A stretch of DNA of 64,000 bases from Azotobacter bryophylli (GCF_042643485.1 NZ_JBHRSJ010000022.1:174974-238973); one strand, 5' to 3'. Positions 33,987-43,184 are shown, counted from the first letter of the stretch. Notes: generated from the letters alone by a model not told the origin. Numbers and translations: made by a program.

Positions 33987-36038
33987 ATGGTGATTTCCGG
34001 CATGGCGGGCGAACAGGTGCGGAGCGCTGTCCCGCTCACGCTGCGCAAGCGCGACGGCCGCCTGGTGGCGTTCGAACCGGACAAGATCGGCAGCGCCATC
34101 CGGGCGGCCGGGGAGGCGACCGGCGAGTTCGACGACCAGGCCGTCCAGGCGCTGGCCGAAGCGGTCGTGGCCCGCCTGCAGGCGCAGCCGGATCTGGACG
34201 TGGAAGCGGTGCAGGACCGCGTCGAGCGGGTGCTGATGGAGGCCGGCTACTACGCCACCGCCCGCGCCTACATCGTCTACCGCGAGCGCCACGGCCGCCT
34301 GCGCCGCGACCGCAAGTCCCTGGTCGACGTCGCCGCGTCGATGAACGAATACCTGTCCCGCGAGGACTGGCGGGTGCGCGCCAACGCCAATCAGGGCTAC
34401 TCCCTGGGCGGGCTGATCCTCAACGTCTCCGGCAAGGTCACCGCCAACTACTGGCTGGACGAGGTCTACAGCCCGCAGATCGGCGCCGCCCACCGCGAGG
34501 GCGACCTGCACATCCACGACCTGGACATGCTCGCCGGCTACTGCGCCGGCTGGTCCCTGCGCACCCTGCTCAACGAGGGGTTCAACGGCATTCCCGGACG
34601 GGTCGAGGCGGGGCCGCCCAGGCACCTGTCCAGCGCCCTGGGGCAGATGGTCAACTTCCTCGGCACCCTGCAGAACGAGTGGGCCGGCGCCCAGGCCTTC
34701 AGCTCCTTCGATACCTACCTCGCGCCCTTCGTGCGCAAGGACCAGCTGGGCTACGAGGAGGTCCGCCAGGCGATCCAGGAGTTCATCTACAACCTCAACG
34801 TACCGTCGCGCTGGGGCACCCAGACGCCCTTCACCAACCTGACCTTCGACTGGGTCTGCCCGCAGGACCTGCGCGAGCAGATCCCCTACATCGGCGGCGA
34901 GGAGATGCCCTTCGCCTACGGCGACCTGCAGGCCGAGATGGGGCTGATCAACCGCGCCTACATCGAGGTCATGCAGGCCGGCGACGGCCTGGGACGGGTG
35001 TTCACCTTCCCGATCCCTACCTACAACATCACCCACGACTTCCCCTGGGACAGCGAGAACGCCGACCTGCTGTTCGACATGGCCGCGCGTTACGGTCTGC
35101 CGTACTTCCAGAACTTCCTCAACTCGGACATGCAGCCCAACCAGGTGCGCTCCATGTGCTGCCGTCTGCAGCTGGACGTGCGCGAACTGCTCAAGCGCGG
35201 CGGCGGCCTGTTCGGCTCGGCCGAGCAGACCGGCTCGCTGGGCGTGGTGACCCTCAACTGCGCGCGCCTGGGCCATCGCTTCCGCGGCAACCGGGCCGGG
35301 CTGTACCGGCGCCTGGACGAGCTGCTGGATCTGGCCCGGCAGAGCCTGGAGGTCAAGCGCAAGGTGATCCAGCACCACATGGACGCCGGCCTCTATCCCT
35401 ACACCAAGCGCTACCTGGGGACCCTGCGCAACCACTTCTCCACCATCGGCGTGAACGGCCTGCACGAGATGGTGCGCAACTTCACCGACGATGCCGAGGG
35501 CATGCACACCCCGGCCGGACGGGCCATGGCTCTGGAGCTGCTCGACCACGTGCGCAGCCGCCTGGTGCTGTTCCAGGAGGAGACCGGGCACCTCTACAAC
35601 CTGGAGGCGACGCCGGCCGAAGGCACCACCTACCGTTTCGCCCGGGAGGACAAGAAGCGCTTCCCCGGCATCCTCCAGGCCGGCACCCCGGAGGCGCCGT
35701 ACTACACCAATTCCTCGCAGCTGCCGGTGGGCTTCACCGACGACCCCTTCGAGGCGCTGGAGCTGCAGGACGAACTGCAGTGCAAGTACACCGGCGGCAC
35801 CGTGCTGCACCTGTACATGGCCGAGCGGATCTCCTCGGCCCGGGCCTGCAAGGCTCTGGTGCGCAACGCCCTCGGCCGCTTCCGCCTGCCGTACCTGACG
35901 GTGACGCCGACCTTCTCCATCTGCCCGGTGCACGGCTACCTGGCCGGCGAGCACGAGTTCTGCCCGAAATGCGACGATGCGCTGCTGCTCGAGCAGGTCG
36001 CAACCCCTTCATTCACCCAAGAGGAGCAACACCCATGA
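33987..36038 (+). CDS. nrdD: NrdD, class III anaerobic ribonucleotide reductase, main chain without glycyl-radical segment
   Basis: 683 residues. An N-terminal ATP-cone domain (about 12-105) comes first, then the ten-stranded barrel with active-site cysteines, then a C-terminal Zn-type CPVHGY...FCPKC region. In close homologues the chain continues into the glycyl-radical motif, but here it stops at TGA 36036-36038 and the motif is encoded by the next ORF in another frame. It reduces ribonucleoside triphosphates without O2. AAGGGG lies 7 bases before the start. Confidence 0.93.
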   Translation: MVISGMAGEQVRSAVPLTLRKRDGRLVAFEPDKIGSAIRAAGEATGEFDDQAVQALAEAVVARLQAQPDLDVEAVQDRVERVLMEAGYYATARAYIVYRERHGRLRRDRKSLVDVAASMNEYLSREDWRVRANANQGYSLGGLILNVSGKVTANYWLDEVYSPQIGAAHREGDLHIHDLDMLAGYCAGWSLRTLLNEGFNGIPGRVEAGPPRHLSSALGQMVNFLGTLQNEWAGAQAFSSFDTYLAPFVRKDQLGYEEVRQAIQEFIYNLNVPSRWGTQTPFTNLTFDWVCPQDLREQIPYIGGEEMPFAYGDLQAEMGLINRAYIEVMQAGDGLGRVFTFPIPTYNITHDFPWDSENADLLFDMAARYGLPYFQNFLNSDMQPNQVRSMCCRLQLDVRELLKRGGGLFGSAEQTGSLGVVTLNCARLGHRFRGNRAGLYRRLDELLDLARQSLEVKRKVIQHHMDAGLYPYTKRYLGTLRNHFSTIGVNGLHEMVRNFTDDAEGMHTPAGRAMALELLDHVRSRLVLFQEETGHLYNLEATPAEGTTYRFAREDKKRFPGILQAGTPEAPYYTNSSQLPVGFTDDPFEALELQDELQCKYTGGTVLHLYMAERISSARACKALVRNALGRFRLPYLTVTPTFSICPVHGYLAGEHEFCPKCDDALLLEQVATPSFTQEEQHP

Positions 36039-36205
36039 ACCAAGCCAGCCAACTCCCCCAGGAACTGCGCCAGCGTTGCGAAGTCTGGACCCGCGTGATG
36101 GGCTACCACCGCCCGGTCAGCGCCTTCAACCCGGGCAAGCAGTCCGAGCACCACGAGCGTCGGCATTTCACCGAGCAGGCGGCCGGGCTTGCCGCCACGG
36201 CATGA
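36035..36205 (+). CDS. Detached glycyl-radical domain of NrdD (56 residues)
   Basis: A small ORF with its own strong ribosome site (AGAGGAG, about 8 bases upstream) whose ATG overlaps the nrdD stop (ATGA). It encodes the C-terminal motif that carries the glycyl radical in class III reductases: WTRVMGYHRP, with the radical Gly at residue 23, then FNPGKQSEHHERR. It overlaps nrdG by 4 bases. Most likely it is a separate small subunit; a sequencing indel or a programmed -1 shift are alternatives. Confidence 0.85.
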   Translation: MNQASQLPQELRQRCEVWTRVMGYHRPVSAFNPGKQSEHHERRHFTEQAAGLAATA

Positions 36206-36897
36206 GCCAGGCGCTGCGGGTCGGGGGGCTGGTCCCCCTGACCACCCTGGACTTCCCCGGGCATCTGGCCTGCGTGCTGTTCTGCCAGGGGTGCGGCTGG
36301 CGCTGCCGCTACTGCCACAATCCCCAGCTGATCCCGAGCCGGAGCGAGGCGGAGCATCCCTGGGCGGATGTGCTGTGCTTCCTGCGCCAACGCGTCGGCC
36401 TGTTGGAAGCCGTGGTCTTCAGCGGCGGCGAGCCGACCCTGCAGGCGGCGCTGCACTCGGCCATGGAGCAGGTCCGGGCGCTGGGCTTCAAGGTCGGCCT
36501 GCACAGCGCCGGGATCAAGCCGGCGCTGCTGAAGAAGGTGCTGCCGCTGGTGGACTGGGTCGGCTTCGACATCAAGGCGCTGCCCGAGGACAGCGCCGCG
36601 ATCACCGGCGTCGAGGGCAGCGGCAGGGCCAACTGGCGCAGCCTGGAGCTGCTCGTGGACAGCGGCGTGGACTTCGAGTGCCGCACCACGGTGCACTGGC
36701 AGCTGTTCGACGCCGGACGCCTCGAGCGCCTGGCCGAACGCCTGCGCGCCGCCGGCGTGGAGCGCTACGCCGTGCAGTGCGTGCGCACCGCGCGGATGCT
36801 CGATGGCGACCTGGCGGACGCGCCGGCGCCGCACGACCAGCAGCGCCTGTGGGAACGCCTCGGCCGGCTGTTTCCCTCGTTCACCCTGCGCGGCTGA
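36202..36897 (+). CDS. nrdG: NrdG, radical-SAM activase of anaerobic ribonucleotide reductase
   Basis: 231 residues. Radical SAM motif C31-GWR-C35-RY-C38 and SGGEPT. It cleaves SAM to place the radical on the glycine encoded by the preceding small ORF. ATG overlaps the stop of that ORF, so nrdD, the radical domain and nrdG form one tightly coupled unit. Confidence 0.92.
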   Translation: MSQALRVGGLVPLTTLDFPGHLACVLFCQGCGWRCRYCHNPQLIPSRSEAEHPWADVLCFLRQRVGLLEAVVFSGGEPTLQAALHSAMEQVRALGFKVGLHSAGIKPALLKKVLPLVDWVGFDIKALPEDSAAITGVEGSGRANWRSLELLVDSGVDFECRTTVHWQLFDAGRLERLAERLRAAGVERYAVQCVRTARMLDGDLADAPAPHDQQRLWERLGRLFPSFTLRG

Positions 36898-36921
36898 GCC
36901 GCAGCCTCGTACCCCCAACGC

Positions 36922-36955
36922 CCCGGGCCTATCACCTTGGAGGAATAGGCCCGGG
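36922..36955. terminator. Long inverted repeat between nrdG and moaB
   Basis: A perfect 11-bp stem (CCCGGGCCTAT / ATAGGCCCGGG) with a 12-base loop, 24 bases after nrdG. No T-run follows. It may be a terminator or a leader structure for moaB. Confidence 0.6.
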
Positions 36956-37004
36956 AGGATGCGCGGGCGCAGACTGCGACGAGCGCATTGCAAGAGGATT
37001 CATC

Positions 37005-37553
37005 ATGGCCCACCTGGCTCAGCAGGATTTCCAGTCGCTGCGTATCGCGGTCCTGACCGTCAGCGACACCCGCACCTTCGAAACCGACACCTCCGGGCAG
37101 ACCCTGCAGGAACTGCTGGTGGAGACCGGGCACTGCCTGGCCGACCGCGCCCTGGTGGTGGACGACATCTACCGGATCCGCGCGCAGCTTTCCGCCTGGA
37201 TCGCCTCGGCCGAGGTCCAGGTGGTGCTGATCACCGGCGGCACCGGTTTCACCGCCCGGGACAACACGCCCCAGGCCGTCGCCCCCCTGCTGGACAAGCA
37301 GGTGGACGGCTTCGGCGAGCTGTTCCGCCAGGTCTCGGTGGCCCAGATCGGCACCTCCAGCCTGCAGTCGCGGGCCCTGGCCGGCTTCGCCAACGGCACC
37401 CTGGTGTTCTGCCTGCCGGGCTCGCCGAACGCCTGCCGCACCGCCTGGACCGAGATCCTCCGCGAGCAGCTCGACAGCCGCACCCGCCCGTGCAACTTCG
37501 TGCCGCACCTCAAGAGCCTGGCCCCGGTCGAGCCCTGCGGGAGCCGGTCATGA
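37005..37553 (+). CDS. moaB: MoaB, molybdopterin biosynthesis protein
   Basis: 182 residues, MoCF-binding fold. The signature ITGGTGFTARDNTPQA identifies the MoaB/MogA family, which adenylylates molybdopterin before Mo insertion. AAGAGGA lies about 7 bases upstream. It overlaps moeA by 4 bases. The nitrate reductase in this window needs this cofactor. Confidence 0.92.
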   Translation: MAHLAQQDFQSLRIAVLTVSDTRTFETDTSGQTLQELLVETGHCLADRALVVDDIYRIRAQLSAWIASAEVQVVLITGGTGFTARDNTPQAVAPLLDKQVDGFGELFRQVSVAQIGTSSLQSRALAGFANGTLVFCLPGSPNACRTAWTEILREQLDSRTRPCNFVPHLKSLAPVEPCGSRS

Positions 37554-38767
37554 GCGGCTGCGGCTGCGGCGGGGGCGATCTCAGGCCGGTGGACGAGGCC
37601 GTCGCCCTGCTGCTGGAGCGGGCACCGCAGGCGCCCGCCGTCGAGTGGGTGCCTCTCTCCGAGGCGCTGGGACGGGTGCTGGCCGAGGAGCAGTTCGCCG
37701 CCATCGACCTGCCGGCCTGGGACAACAGCGCCATGGACGGCTACGCCCTGCGCGCCGCCGACGTCCCGGCGCAGGGCGCGAGCCTGCCGCTGGCCGGGCG
37801 CATCGCCGCCGGCGAGGCGGGATCGACGCCCCTGCCGGCCGGCCATGCCGTGCGCATCTTCACCGGCGCGCCAATCCCGCCGGGGGCCGATACCGTGGTG
37901 CCCCAGGAACGCTGCGAGGCGATGCCCGGCGAGGTGAGGGTGCCGCCGGTGCAGCTCGGCGACCACGTGCGCCGCAGGGGCGAGGAAGTCCGCCGCGGCG
38001 AGCCCTTGGTCGAAGCCGGCAAGCGCCTGCGCCCGCAGGAGCTGGGCCTGCTGGCCAGCGTCGGCATCGCTCGGGTGCCGGTTCATCGGCGTCTGCGCGT
38101 GGGGCTGCTGAGCAGCGGCGACGAGCTGCGCGAGCCGGGCGAGCCGCTGGGCCCGGGCCAGATCTACAACGCCAACCGCTACACCCTCTGCGGCCTGCTG
38201 CGCAGCCTGGGGCTGGACGTGCAGGATTACGCCGTGCTGGTCGACGAGCTGGCCGCCAGCCGCGACGCCCTGAGCCTGGCGGTTTCCGAGTGCGACGTGC
38301 TGGTCAGCTCCGGCGGCGTCTCGGTGGGCGAGGAAGACCACCTGAAGAACGCCATCCGCGAGCTGGGCGAGCTGCACCTGTGGCGCCTGGCGATCCAGCC
38401 CGGCAAGCCGCTGGCCTACGGCGAGATCGACGGCAAGCCCTGGCTCGGCTTGCCGGGCAATCCGGCGGCGGCGCTGATCACCGCGCTGGTGGTGATGCGG
38501 CCCTTCCTGCTGCGCGCCCAGGGCGTGCGCGAGGTCCTGCCGGCGCCGCTGGCGCTGCCCGCCGGCTTCGCCTGGCCGCAGCCGCGCAGCCGGCGCCAGT
38601 ACCTGCGCGCGCGTCTCGAGGCGGGCAGGGTGGTCCTGCACCCGGACCAGGGCTCGGCCATGCTCCGGGCGGCCAGCTGGGCCGACGGCCTGGCGCTGGT
38701 GGAGATCGGCCAGACCCTGGAGGAGGGACAGCCGGTGGCATTCCTGCCGTTCGCCGAACTGAGCTAG
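37550..38767 (+). CDS. moeA: MoeA, molybdopterin molybdotransferase
   Basis: 405 residues. Typical motifs: DNSAMDGYALR, IFTGAPIPPGADTVV, SSGGVSVGEEDH and GLPGNPAAA. It inserts molybdate into adenylylated molybdopterin. The N-terminus has an unusual Cys/Gly-rich leader (MSGCGCGGG), similar in style to the start of the PpiC protein after narI. The start overlaps the moaB stop. Confidence 0.93.
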   Translation: MSGCGCGGGDLRPVDEAVALLLERAPQAPAVEWVPLSEALGRVLAEEQFAAIDLPAWDNSAMDGYALRAADVPAQGASLPLAGRIAAGEAGSTPLPAGHAVRIFTGAPIPPGADTVVPQERCEAMPGEVRVPPVQLGDHVRRRGEEVRRGEPLVEAGKRLRPQELGLLASVGIARVPVHRRLRVGLLSSGDELREPGEPLGPGQIYNANRYTLCGLLRSLGLDVQDYAVLVDELAASRDALSLAVSECDVLVSSGGVSVGEEDHLKNAIRELGELHLWRLAIQPGKPLAYGEIDGKPWLGLPGNPAAALITALVVMRPFLLRAQGVREVLPAPLALPAGFAWPQPRSRRQYLRARLEAGRVVLHPDQGSAMLRAASWADGLALVEIGQTLEEGQPVAFLPFAELS

Positions 38768-38770
38768 ACG

Positions 38771-38790
38771 GAGCCGCCTGCGGGCGGCTC
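38771..38790 (+). terminator. Hairpin after moeA
   Basis: Perfect 8-bp stem GAGCCGCC / GGCGGCTC with TGCG loop, 4 bases after the stop. No T-run; probable terminator. Confidence 0.6.
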
Positions 38791-38920
38791 CCACGCAAAG
38801 CACCCTCTGCACCCGTTACCGGCGGAGACCGGCGGCCGGCGCTTTGCCGGCCACGGGAGTGCATCGTTCGATTCGTCTTGCCGTGCGACACATCCCATCC
38901 ACCTTCCAGGACAGAACAAG

Positions 38921-40254
38921 ATGCGTTCGCCCAAGCCGCTGCTGTGTCCTCTGCTGCTTCTCCTGGCCATGCCGGCCGCCGCAGCCGGGACAGAGGCTTT
39001 TTCCAACATCTTCACCCAAGGCAAGGCCTACCTCGACCTGCGCTACCGCTACGAGCACGTCGATCAGGACAACGGCCTCAAGCATGCCGACGCCAACACC
39101 CTGCGCACCCGGGTCGGCTACCAGACCGGGCGCCTGTACGGCTTCTCCGCCCTGATCGAGCTGGACAACGTCGCCCGCCTGGGCGAGGCCGACTACAACG
39201 ACACCCGCAACCACAACACCCGCTACCCGGTGGTGGCCGACCCCGACGGCAGCGAGGTCAACCAGCTGCTGCTGCGCTACGACCACCAGTACGGCAGTGC
39301 GGTATACGGCCGCCAGCGCATCGAGCTGGACAACCAGCGCTTCGTCGGCGGCGTCGCCTGGCGGCAGAACGAGCAGACCTACGACGGCTTCCTCGGCCAG
39401 CTCAAGCCCCTCGACAAGCTGACCCTGACCTACGGCTACCTCGACAACATCAACACGCCCTTCGGCCCCGACGGCCAGCACGGCTACCCGACCAACCCGG
39501 CCAACATCGAGGGNNNNNNNNNNNNNNNNNNNNNNNNNNNNNNNNNNNNNNNNNNNNNNNNNNNNNNNNNNNNNNNNNNNNNNNNNNNNNNNNNNNNNNN
39601 NNNNNNNNNNNNNNNNNNNNNNNNNNNNNNNNNNNNNNNNNNNNNNNNNNNNNNGTCACCGCCTACCACTACCTGCTGGGCCTGGACAACCTGGCGGTGG
39701 CGGCGAATGCGGCCCTCGGCAGCCAGTCCAGCCGCACCAGCGGCGTGCGCCTGACCGGCAGCCGCGCCGGCTTCGGCTACGCCCTGGAGTACGCCCACCA
39801 GAGCGACTACGGCAACAACCCCCTGAAGCTGAGCAGCGACTACTACCTCGGCGAGCTGAGCTACCAGCGCGGCGGCTACCTGGCCAAGGCCGGCTACGAG
39901 GTGCTGGGCGGGGAGAACGGTCCGGGCAACCGCGCCTTCCAGACGCCGCTGGCGACCAAGCACATCTTCCAGGGCTGGGCCGACATGTTCCTCATCACCC
40001 CGGCAGGGGGCATCCGCGACGCCTACGTGGGCGGCAGCGTGCCGTTGTTCGGCGGCAGCCTGCAGGCCTGGTACCACGACTTCCGCGCCGACCGGGGCGG
40101 GGCGGACTACGGCCGCGAGCTGGACCTGTCGTACGCCAGGCCGGTGCCCTACGTGAAGAACCTGGTGGCGCTGGCCAAGTACGCCCGTTACGACGCCGAG
40201 GACTTCGCGGTGGATACCGACAAGTTCTGGATGCAGTTGCAGTACAAGTACTGA
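38921..40254 (+). CDS. Outer-membrane beta-barrel porin (alginate-export-like), interrupted by gap
   Basis: Signal peptide (MRSPKPLLCPLLLLLAMPAAAAG), then alternating amphipathic strands rich in Tyr, Gly and charged residues, ending in Tyr-Lys-Tyr with the aromatic C-terminal residue needed for barrel assembly. It resembles the alginate-export / OprE-like family. The 141-N gap changes frame because its length is arbitrary. Placed between moeA and narXL, it could pass nitrate, nitrite or another small solute; that is inference. The 38921 start has AGGACAG upstream. Confidence 0.82.
39514..39654. other. Assembly gap inside the porin gene
   Basis: 141 Ns. Both flanks code for barrel strands in different frames; the true length is unknown. 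Confidence 0.9.
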
Positions 40255-40308
40255 GGTGCCCGTCCGGGCCGGGCGGCGGGGCTCGCGGCCGCCCGGCCCG
40301 GGCGCGGA

Positions 40309-40956
40309 TCAGCCGCGCAACCGCTCGTGCTCCAGGGCCCAGACCGCCGCCTCGACCCGCGAGCGTAGGCCGAGTTTGGCCAGCAGGTTCTTCACGTGCA
40401 CCTTGACCGTGCCTTCGGTGATGCCGAGCTTGCGGCCGATCATCTTGTTGCTGTGGCCGCTGGCGATCATCTTCAGCACCTGGCGCTCGCGTTCGGTCAG
40501 CTCCACCTGGGCGACCGCCGGCTGCGGGCGCAGGGCCTGGGCCATCACCCGGGCCAGGGCCGGGCTGACCACCAGATCGCCGGCCAGCACCTCGCGCACC
40601 TGCTGGATCAGCTTCTCCGGTTCCATGTCCTTGAGCAGGTAGCCGTCGGCGCCGTACTGCAGGGCGTCGCGCACGTCCTCCTCGGCGTCGGACACGGTGA
40701 ATAGCAGCACCTTGCCGGTATAGCCCTCCTGGCGCAGGCGCTTGAGGGTCTCGATGCCGTTCAGCTGCGGCATGTTGTTGTCCAGCATGATCAGCTCGGG
40801 TGCCAGCTGCGGGACTAGGGCGAGCGCGTCCTCGCCGTTGCCGGCTTCGCCGATGACCTGCAGGTCGTCCTCCAGCTCCAGCAGCTGGCGCATGCCCCGG
40901 CGCATCATGGGATGGTCGTCGACCAGCAGAATGGTATGGCGGCTTGGCTTGTTCAT
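40309..40956 (-). CDS. narL: NarL, nitrate-responsive response regulator
   Basis: 215 residues. Receiver domain (LLVDDHPMMRRG, phospho-Asp in IMLDNNMP, KDMEP) followed by a LuxR-type HTH (ELTERERQVLKMIASGHSNKMIGRKL). It binds TACYYMT heptamers, and several lie before narK1. The ATG overlaps the narX stop (ATGA), so the pair is translated together. Confidence 0.94.
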   Translation of the reverse strand: MNKPSRHTILLVDDHPMMRRGMRQLLELEDDLQVIGEAGNGEDALALVPQLAPELIMLDNNMPQLNGIETLKRLRQEGYTGKVLLFTVSDAEEDVRDALQYGADGYLLKDMEPEKLIQQVREVLAGDLVVSPALARVMAQALRPQPAVAQVELTERERQVLKMIASGHSNKMIGRKLGITEGTVKVHVKNLLAKLGLRSRVEAAVWALEHERLRG

Positions 40957-42752
40957 CCGACGGTACTCGTGGCGGACCGGGCCAGGAAGCCCGGGCGGAA
41001 CAGAAGATGGACGCGGGTGCCGCCGCTCGCGCGCGGCTCGATGCCGAGCTGGCCGTGCAGGTGGCGGGCGCGTTCGCGCATGATGTTGAGGCCGTGGTGC
41101 TGGCGCTGGTCGAAATCGCCGGACAGCCCCTGGCCATCGTCCTCGACCTGCAGCTCGACATCCTCGCCCAGCTGCGCGAGCCGGACCCAGACGTGCTGCG
41201 CCCGGGCGTGCCGCGCGCAGTTGGAGAGCGCCTCGCGGCAGATCTGCAGCAGGTGGATCTGTTCGCTGGCCGACAGGGCGAAGGGCAGGGGCCGGGCATC
41301 CAGCTCCACCTGGAACTGGCCGCGCTCGGCGAATTCGCGGGCGGCGCTCTGCAGGGCCAGATCGAGCCCGCCCTCGGTGATCTGCAGGCGGAAGGTGGTG
41401 AGCAGCTCGCGCAGTTGGCGGTAGGCGTTGTTCAGGCCCTCGCGGATCTCCTCGGACACGCTCTCCAGCGTCTCGGCGGACTCGCCGCGGCGGATCAGGG
41501 TCTGCAGGCGGCTGATCTGCAGCTTCATGTAGGACAGCGCCTGGGCCAGGGAGTCGTGCAGCTCGCGGGCGATGATGGCGCGCTCCTCGAACAGCAGCAG
41601 GCGATGCTCCTGCTCGCGCTGGCGCTCCAGGGACAGGGCGGTGCCGATCAGGTTGGCCAGGGCCTGGATCAGCTCCGTCTCCCAGTCCTCGGCCGGGCGG
41701 TTGCCGGCGAAGGAGGCTCGTAGCTCGCCGAACTCGAATTCCTGATGGACCACCGGGCAGGACACCAGATGGGCGTGGCTGCGCATGTCGCAGCTGGCGC
41801 AGGCCTGTGGCGCGCAGATCTGCCGCAGCTGGCTGCCGTGCAGGGCGATCAGGTGCTCGGCCGGCTTCTGCGGGCTGCCGTGCAGGCACAGGGTCAGGTT
41901 CAGGCCCGGCAGGTGCTCCTGGAAGCTGTCGATCAGCCGGTCCAGCGACTCGGCGTCCGGCGGGCTGCTGGCGACCCGCCGGCTGCTCTGGCAGAGCAGG
42001 GCGAGCGCGGCGTTGGCCTGGGCCAGATGGGCGGTTTTCTGGGCCACCCGGCTGGCCAGGGTGCGATGGGAGTCCTCGATGACGTCGGCCATGGCGTTGA
42101 AGCTCTGGGCGACCAGGCCCAGCTCGTCCTCCGAATGGAATTTCACCCGGGCGCCGAGATCGCCGGCGCGGAAACGCTCGGTGGTGCGGACCAGCTCCTG
42201 CAGGGGGATGAGCACGCCGTTCTGCAGCTGGTAGAGGCCGACCAGCAGCACGATCACGGTGACGAACAGGGCCGTGCCCTGGAGCAGCTGCTGCCAGGTC
42301 TGCTTGCGTTCGCTCTGCTTCTGCAGCAGCAGCACGAAATCGTTGAGGCGGGCGACGAAGTCCTCGGAGCTGGCCTGGAAGCGCCCGGCGTCGCCTTCCA
42401 GCAGCGCCGGCCGCAGGGTGTTTTCCCAGCGCCCGAGCAGGTCGGCATAGGCGCGGTTCACTTCCGACTGCGGATCGCTCAGCACCTGGGTGAGAGCCTG
42501 GCTGCCCAGCCGGCGCTCCAGGTCGGCGCCCTCGCTGCGCAGGACCAGTGCGTCGGCGCCGGCCTCGAGCTTCCAGTTCAGCCGGTAGGTGGTCATGCGC
42601 AGCGAGCCGGCGGTATTGATGGCCGCGGCGTCGCCTTCGCTGAAGCGGGCGATCAGCCCGGCGCTGACGGCGCTGACCAGGGCCAGGCTGGCGATCAGGG
42701 TGACCGCGATGCCGGCCCGGACCGGTAGCGAACTGCGTATCCAGTGAAACAT
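40953..42752 (-). CDS. narX: NarX, nitrate/nitrite sensor histidine kinase
   Basis: 599 residues. Two membrane helices flank a periplasmic helical sensor with the nitrate-binding P-box (INTAGSLRMTTYRL, about residues 45-58). HAMP follows the second helix, then a Cys-containing central module (CAPQACASC), a HisKA_3 domain with ARELHDSLAQALSYMK, and an HATPase domain with DDGQGL. It phosphorylates NarL when nitrate binds. Its ribosome site GGAGGTAG is unusual in that its complement reads as a NarL heptamer. Confidence 0.94.
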   Translation of the reverse strand: MFHWIRSSLPVRAGIAVTLIASLALVSAVSAGLIARFSEGDAAAINTAGSLRMTTYRLNWKLEAGADALVLRSEGADLERRLGSQALTQVLSDPQSEVNRAYADLLGRWENTLRPALLEGDAGRFQASSEDFVARLNDFVLLLQKQSERKQTWQQLLQGTALFVTVIVLLVGLYQLQNGVLIPLQELVRTTERFRAGDLGARVKFHSEDELGLVAQSFNAMADVIEDSHRTLASRVAQKTAHLAQANAALALLCQSSRRVASSPPDAESLDRLIDSFQEHLPGLNLTLCLHGSPQKPAEHLIALHGSQLRQICAPQACASCDMRSHAHLVSCPVVHQEFEFGELRASFAGNRPAEDWETELIQALANLIGTALSLERQREQEHRLLLFEERAIIARELHDSLAQALSYMKLQISRLQTLIRRGESAETLESVSEEIREGLNNAYRQLRELLTTFRLQITEGGLDLALQSAAREFAERGQFQVELDARPLPFALSASEQIHLLQICREALSNCARHARAQHVWVRLAQLGEDVELQVEDDGQGLSGDFDQRQHHGLNIMRERARHLHGQLGIEPRASGGTRVHLLFRPGFLARSATSTVG

Positions 42753-42904
42753 GTCTGGCGCTACCTCCGATGGGGCGATACGGCTGCCGGCTCCGCCCGA
42801 GACCGCTGCCTGCTCTTGTGGGGGGCTGCTATTTCGGACTTTTCGCGTCGCTTTGAAACTACCTCTTTAGTGATAGTCGATTAAACAGTCGAAGCGTGCG
42901 GAAG

Positions 42905-42918
42905 TTGATGCCGATCAA
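42905..42918. promoter_or_regulatory. Perfect FNR/DNR box in the narX-narK1 gap
   Basis: TTGATGCCGATCAA matches the consensus fully. It is about 150 bases from narX and 270 from narK1, so it could serve either or both; long leaders are common at this locus. Confidence 0.88.
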
Positions 42919-43065
42919 GTTGGCCGACGTTTCGGAAGTTTCATCCGAAGTTTGCCGGCCTAATGCTACCTCCAAATAGTCGACGCCTCTTCGAGTGTCT
43001 GCCGGTCTTTTGTTATATATGAGTAACTTACTGATTTATAAGGCTTTTCCTGCTGGAAAAAGTGC

Positions 43066-43081
43066 TACCTCCTAAGAGGTA
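43066..43081 (+). promoter_or_regulatory. NarL 7-2-7 site before narK1
   Basis: TACCTCC-TA-AGAGGTA: two heptamers facing each other with a 2-base spacer, the arrangement that NarL binds best. It lies about 110 bases before the narK1 ATG. Confidence 0.8.
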
Positions 43082-43184
43082 TCAGGGGTGTTGGAGCCCT
43101 TTTCGGGCCATTGCCTGCACCCAACTTAGCCGTCATGTTTGCCCCGTGGATGGATGTATGCCGAGTAACCGGCGGAGGGGAAAC

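Larger units (their letters stand above)
42753..43184. promoter_or_regulatory. narX-narK1 divergent control region
   Basis: 432 bases, more AT-rich than its surroundings. It holds one perfect FNR/DNR box (42905-42918), two single NarL heptamers (TACCTCT 42860-42866, TACCTCC 42967-42973) and a 7-2-7 heptamer pair (43066-43081). An AT-rich stretch near 43010-43040 could be an IHF or promoter site. Confidence 0.85.

Noticed and set aside
33905..36205. One continuous protein in the frame of the small glycyl-radical ORF
   Set aside because: That frame is open far upstream, but its translation there is an Arg/Pro/Gly-rich shadow of nrdD; only the part from ATG 36035 resembles a known family.
36922..36955. 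Molybdenum cofactor riboswitch before moaB
   Set aside because: Only a simple inverted repeat is visible; the conserved multi-helix Moco RNA core could not be recognised.
42762..42768. TACCTCC next to narX as a NarL heptamer
   Set aside because: Its complement GGAGGTA is the Shine-Dalgarno sequence of narX, 9 bases before the ATG, so the match is explained by translation.
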